A stretch of 7,253 bases of DNA. It comes from Pedococcus sp. Its GTDB lineage: Bacteria; Actinomycetota; Actinomycetes; Actinomycetales; Dermatophilaceae. Made by a program: the position numbers and the translations under genes. Shown in pieces: positions 6,227-7,253 of this stretch. Location: the NCBI GenBank assembly GCA_025936615.1, contig JAICSZ010000108.1, positions 1 through 7,253 on the forward strand. Reading direction: 5' to 3'. The notes under the pieces were generated by a model. That model saw nothing but the letters and a program-made list of their open reading frames with translations. It was not told the origin of the DNA and searched no databases. Each line of letters begins with the position of its first letter. Positions within the stretch are counted from its first letter, which is position 1.

Positions 6227-7105
6227 TCACCCACAGGTGGTGAGGAACTCGCTGATCACCTGGTTGGTCCTGGCGGGTGCTCGGCAGTGCGGTTCGTGTC
6301 CGCTGCCGGGCAGCACCACCAGCTGCGCCCCGCTCAGACGAGCCAGCTCTCGGCCTCGCGCGAGCGGCGTGATCGCGTCCCGGTCGCCGTGGATCACCAG
6401 GGAGGGGCACCGGAGCCCGGCGCCGTAGGCGACGGCGAGATCGGGGGAGAGGTCACTGCTGCCGTCACCCGATGTCGCGAGCAGCACCTCCGGAGTGGTC
6501 TGCATCCCCATGTCCCAGAAGTGCTGGAGCTGGGCGGTGGAGTCGGGCTCGGTGAAGCACTGGGAGAAGAAGAACTCGAGGAAGTCGGGATAGTGCCGGA
6601 GCCAGAAGGAACGGTTCCACATCTGCCACCCGTGGTTCAGGTCGCGGTTCTCGAGGAAGGTCTCGCTCGCGGCGACGCGGGCTGGATGCCCGGGTGCCAG
6701 GGGCACGTTGGGCGCGATGAAGACGACGCCGTCGACGCGGTCGGGGTGTCGAGCCGCCATCGCCAGCGCCCACGCCCCGCCTTGGGAGGAGCCCACCACG
6801 ACGGCGCTGGACACTGCGCACGCATCGAGGACCGCGGCCCCGTCATCGGCGAGCAGCAGGTCGCCGTACATCGAAGGGTCCTCCGGGCGGTCCGAGGCCC
6901 CGTTGCCCAAGCCGTCGAACGCGATGACCCGACGACCGGCTGCGAGGGCAGGCACCTGATGGCGCCAGTGGTCGCTGTGGACGATCGACCAGGTCGGGAG
7001 CAGCAGGACCGTCTGGTCACCCGCCCCGAACTCCTCCCAGTGGATCCGCTGTCCGGACCGGAGGATGTCTCCGGCGCGCACCGGGCTCGCACCGACGAGC
7101 GTCAT
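6227..7105 (-). CDS. Alpha/beta-fold hydrolase
   Basis: The 292-residue protein is a cytoplasmic alpha/beta hydrolase with a complete catalytic triad: S107 in the nucleophile elbow GSSQGG, D243 in HGDRDAITP, and H270 in GSGHEPH. FDGLGNGASDRP (63-74) is the usual strand-loop before the nucleophile. The oxyanion-side strand reads LLLPTWSIVHSDHWR, so the common HG motif is replaced by PTW; I recall this variant in a subgroup of actinobacterial hydrolases. The lid region (about 145-205) is rich in Trp, Phe and His. The ATG at 7105 forms an ATGA overlap with the stop of the upstream gene, so that start is chosen over an in-frame GTG at 7147. Members include meta-cleavage-product hydrolases, esterases and epoxide hydrolases; the monooxygenase neighbour favours a C-C or ester hydrolase. 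There is no signal peptide. Confidence 0.9.
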   Translation of the reverse strand: MTLVGASPVRAGDILRSGQRIHWEEFGAGDQTVLLLPTWSIVHSDHWRHQVPALAAGRRVIAFDGLGNGASDRPEDPSMYGDLLLADDGAAVLDACAVSSAVVVGSSQGGAWALAMAARHPDRVDGVVFIAPNVPLAPGHPARVAASETFLENRDLNHGWQMWNRSFWLRHYPDFLEFFFSQCFTEPDSTAQLQHFWDMGMQTTPEVLLATSGDGSSDLSPDLAVAYGAGLRCPSLVIHGDRDAITPLARGRELARLSGAQLVVLPGSGHEPHCRAPARTNQVISEFLTTCG

Positions 7106-7253
7106 CGCCCCGGCCGACGCTGCCACAGCACGTTGAGCAGCAGCCACCTGTCTTCCCAGCGGACCAGGTGCAGATAGTCCATGTAGACCGAGGAGAGCAC
7201 CCGCACCGTCGCGATGTCCCCGAAGACATCGAGGACGGTCAGGTCGTAGGGCC
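7102..7253 (-). CDS. Partial NTF2-fold protein, lumazine-binding-like (PF12893-type) C-terminus
   Basis: The last 49 codons of a gene enter the window at its right edge and end at a TGA (7104-7102) that overlaps the hydrolase start. The visible sequence, with VLDVFGDIATVRVLS followed by VYMDYLHLVRWEDRWLLLNVLWQ, is the C-terminal beta-sheet pattern of NTF2-like proteins. The YLHLVR..DRW..LNVLW run is what I recall from the putative lumazine-binding (PF12893) group. The N-terminal half, and the operon's promoter, lie outside the window. It is the first known gene of the minus-strand operon. Such proteins often bind a small aromatic or act as non-metal isomerases or hydrolases. No catalytic residue can be assigned from this fragment. 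Confidence 0.7.
   Translation of the reverse strand, partial: PYDLTVLDVFGDIATVRVLSSVYMDYLHLVRWEDRWLLLNVLWQRRPGR

Noticed and set aside
5830..6234. N-terminal extension of the monooxygenase across the RidA-family gene
   Set aside because: The extra sequence is an out-of-frame reading of the RidA-family gene. The FAD-binding strand begins just after the GTG at 5829.
6204..6410. Long N-terminal extension of the RidA-family protein
   Set aside because: It overlaps the hydrolase C-terminus in another frame. The RidA fold and a good ribosome-binding site both point to the ATG at 6203.
1..7253. CRISPR array, insertion sequence, tRNA/rRNA, toxin-antitoxin or defence system
   Set aside because: I saw no regularly spaced repeats, transposase motifs, terminal inverted repeats, structured RNA genes or defence domains on either strand.

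Overview
The window is GC-rich with third-position GC bias in every gene. It carries a deazaflavin (F420)-dependent reductase-like protein, and all-alpha/beta metabolic enzymes typical of soil Actinomycetota, so a high-GC actinobacterium (Nocardioides-like or a related order) is the best guess. No rRNA, tRNA, CRISPR array, insertion sequence or phage gene is visible. I count ten coding regions, the two outermost cut by the window edges.

Left part (1-2659): a partial four-helix membrane protein on the minus strand (runs off base 1) is divergent from a small endonuclease/exonuclease/phosphatase-fold hydrolase (508-1251, plus). That gene is convergent, 13 bp apart, with a two-gene minus-strand unit made of a class I SAM methyltransferase (1792-2493) followed 2 nt later by a DDN-type F420-dependent reductase-like protein (1265-1789).

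Middle (2660-3633): an NTF2/SnoaL-like small protein (minus) and a MarR-family regulator (plus) diverge from a 104-bp, locally AT-rich control region. This holds a near-consensus promoter (TTGACA, 17 nt, TAACGT) for the NTF2-like gene, with palindromes nested in the promoter and a further perfect 12-bp palindrome next to the ribosome-binding site. This is the clearest regulatory structure in the window.

Right part (3673-7253, all minus): a tightly packed operon. In transcription order it encodes a second NTF2-fold (lumazine-binding-like) protein (5' end outside the window), an alpha/beta hydrolase (ATGA overlap), a RidA/YjgF-family imine deaminase (23-nt gap), an FAD-dependent aromatic-type monooxygenase (GTGA overlap), and an aldo/keto reductase (51-nt gap). 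Together these look like a catabolic or tailoring route: hydroxylation, imine/enamine hydrolysis, C-C or ester hydrolysis and carbonyl reduction. The substrate cannot be read from the sequence. The MarR regulator converges on this operon and could control it as well as its divergent neighbour, but that is inference.
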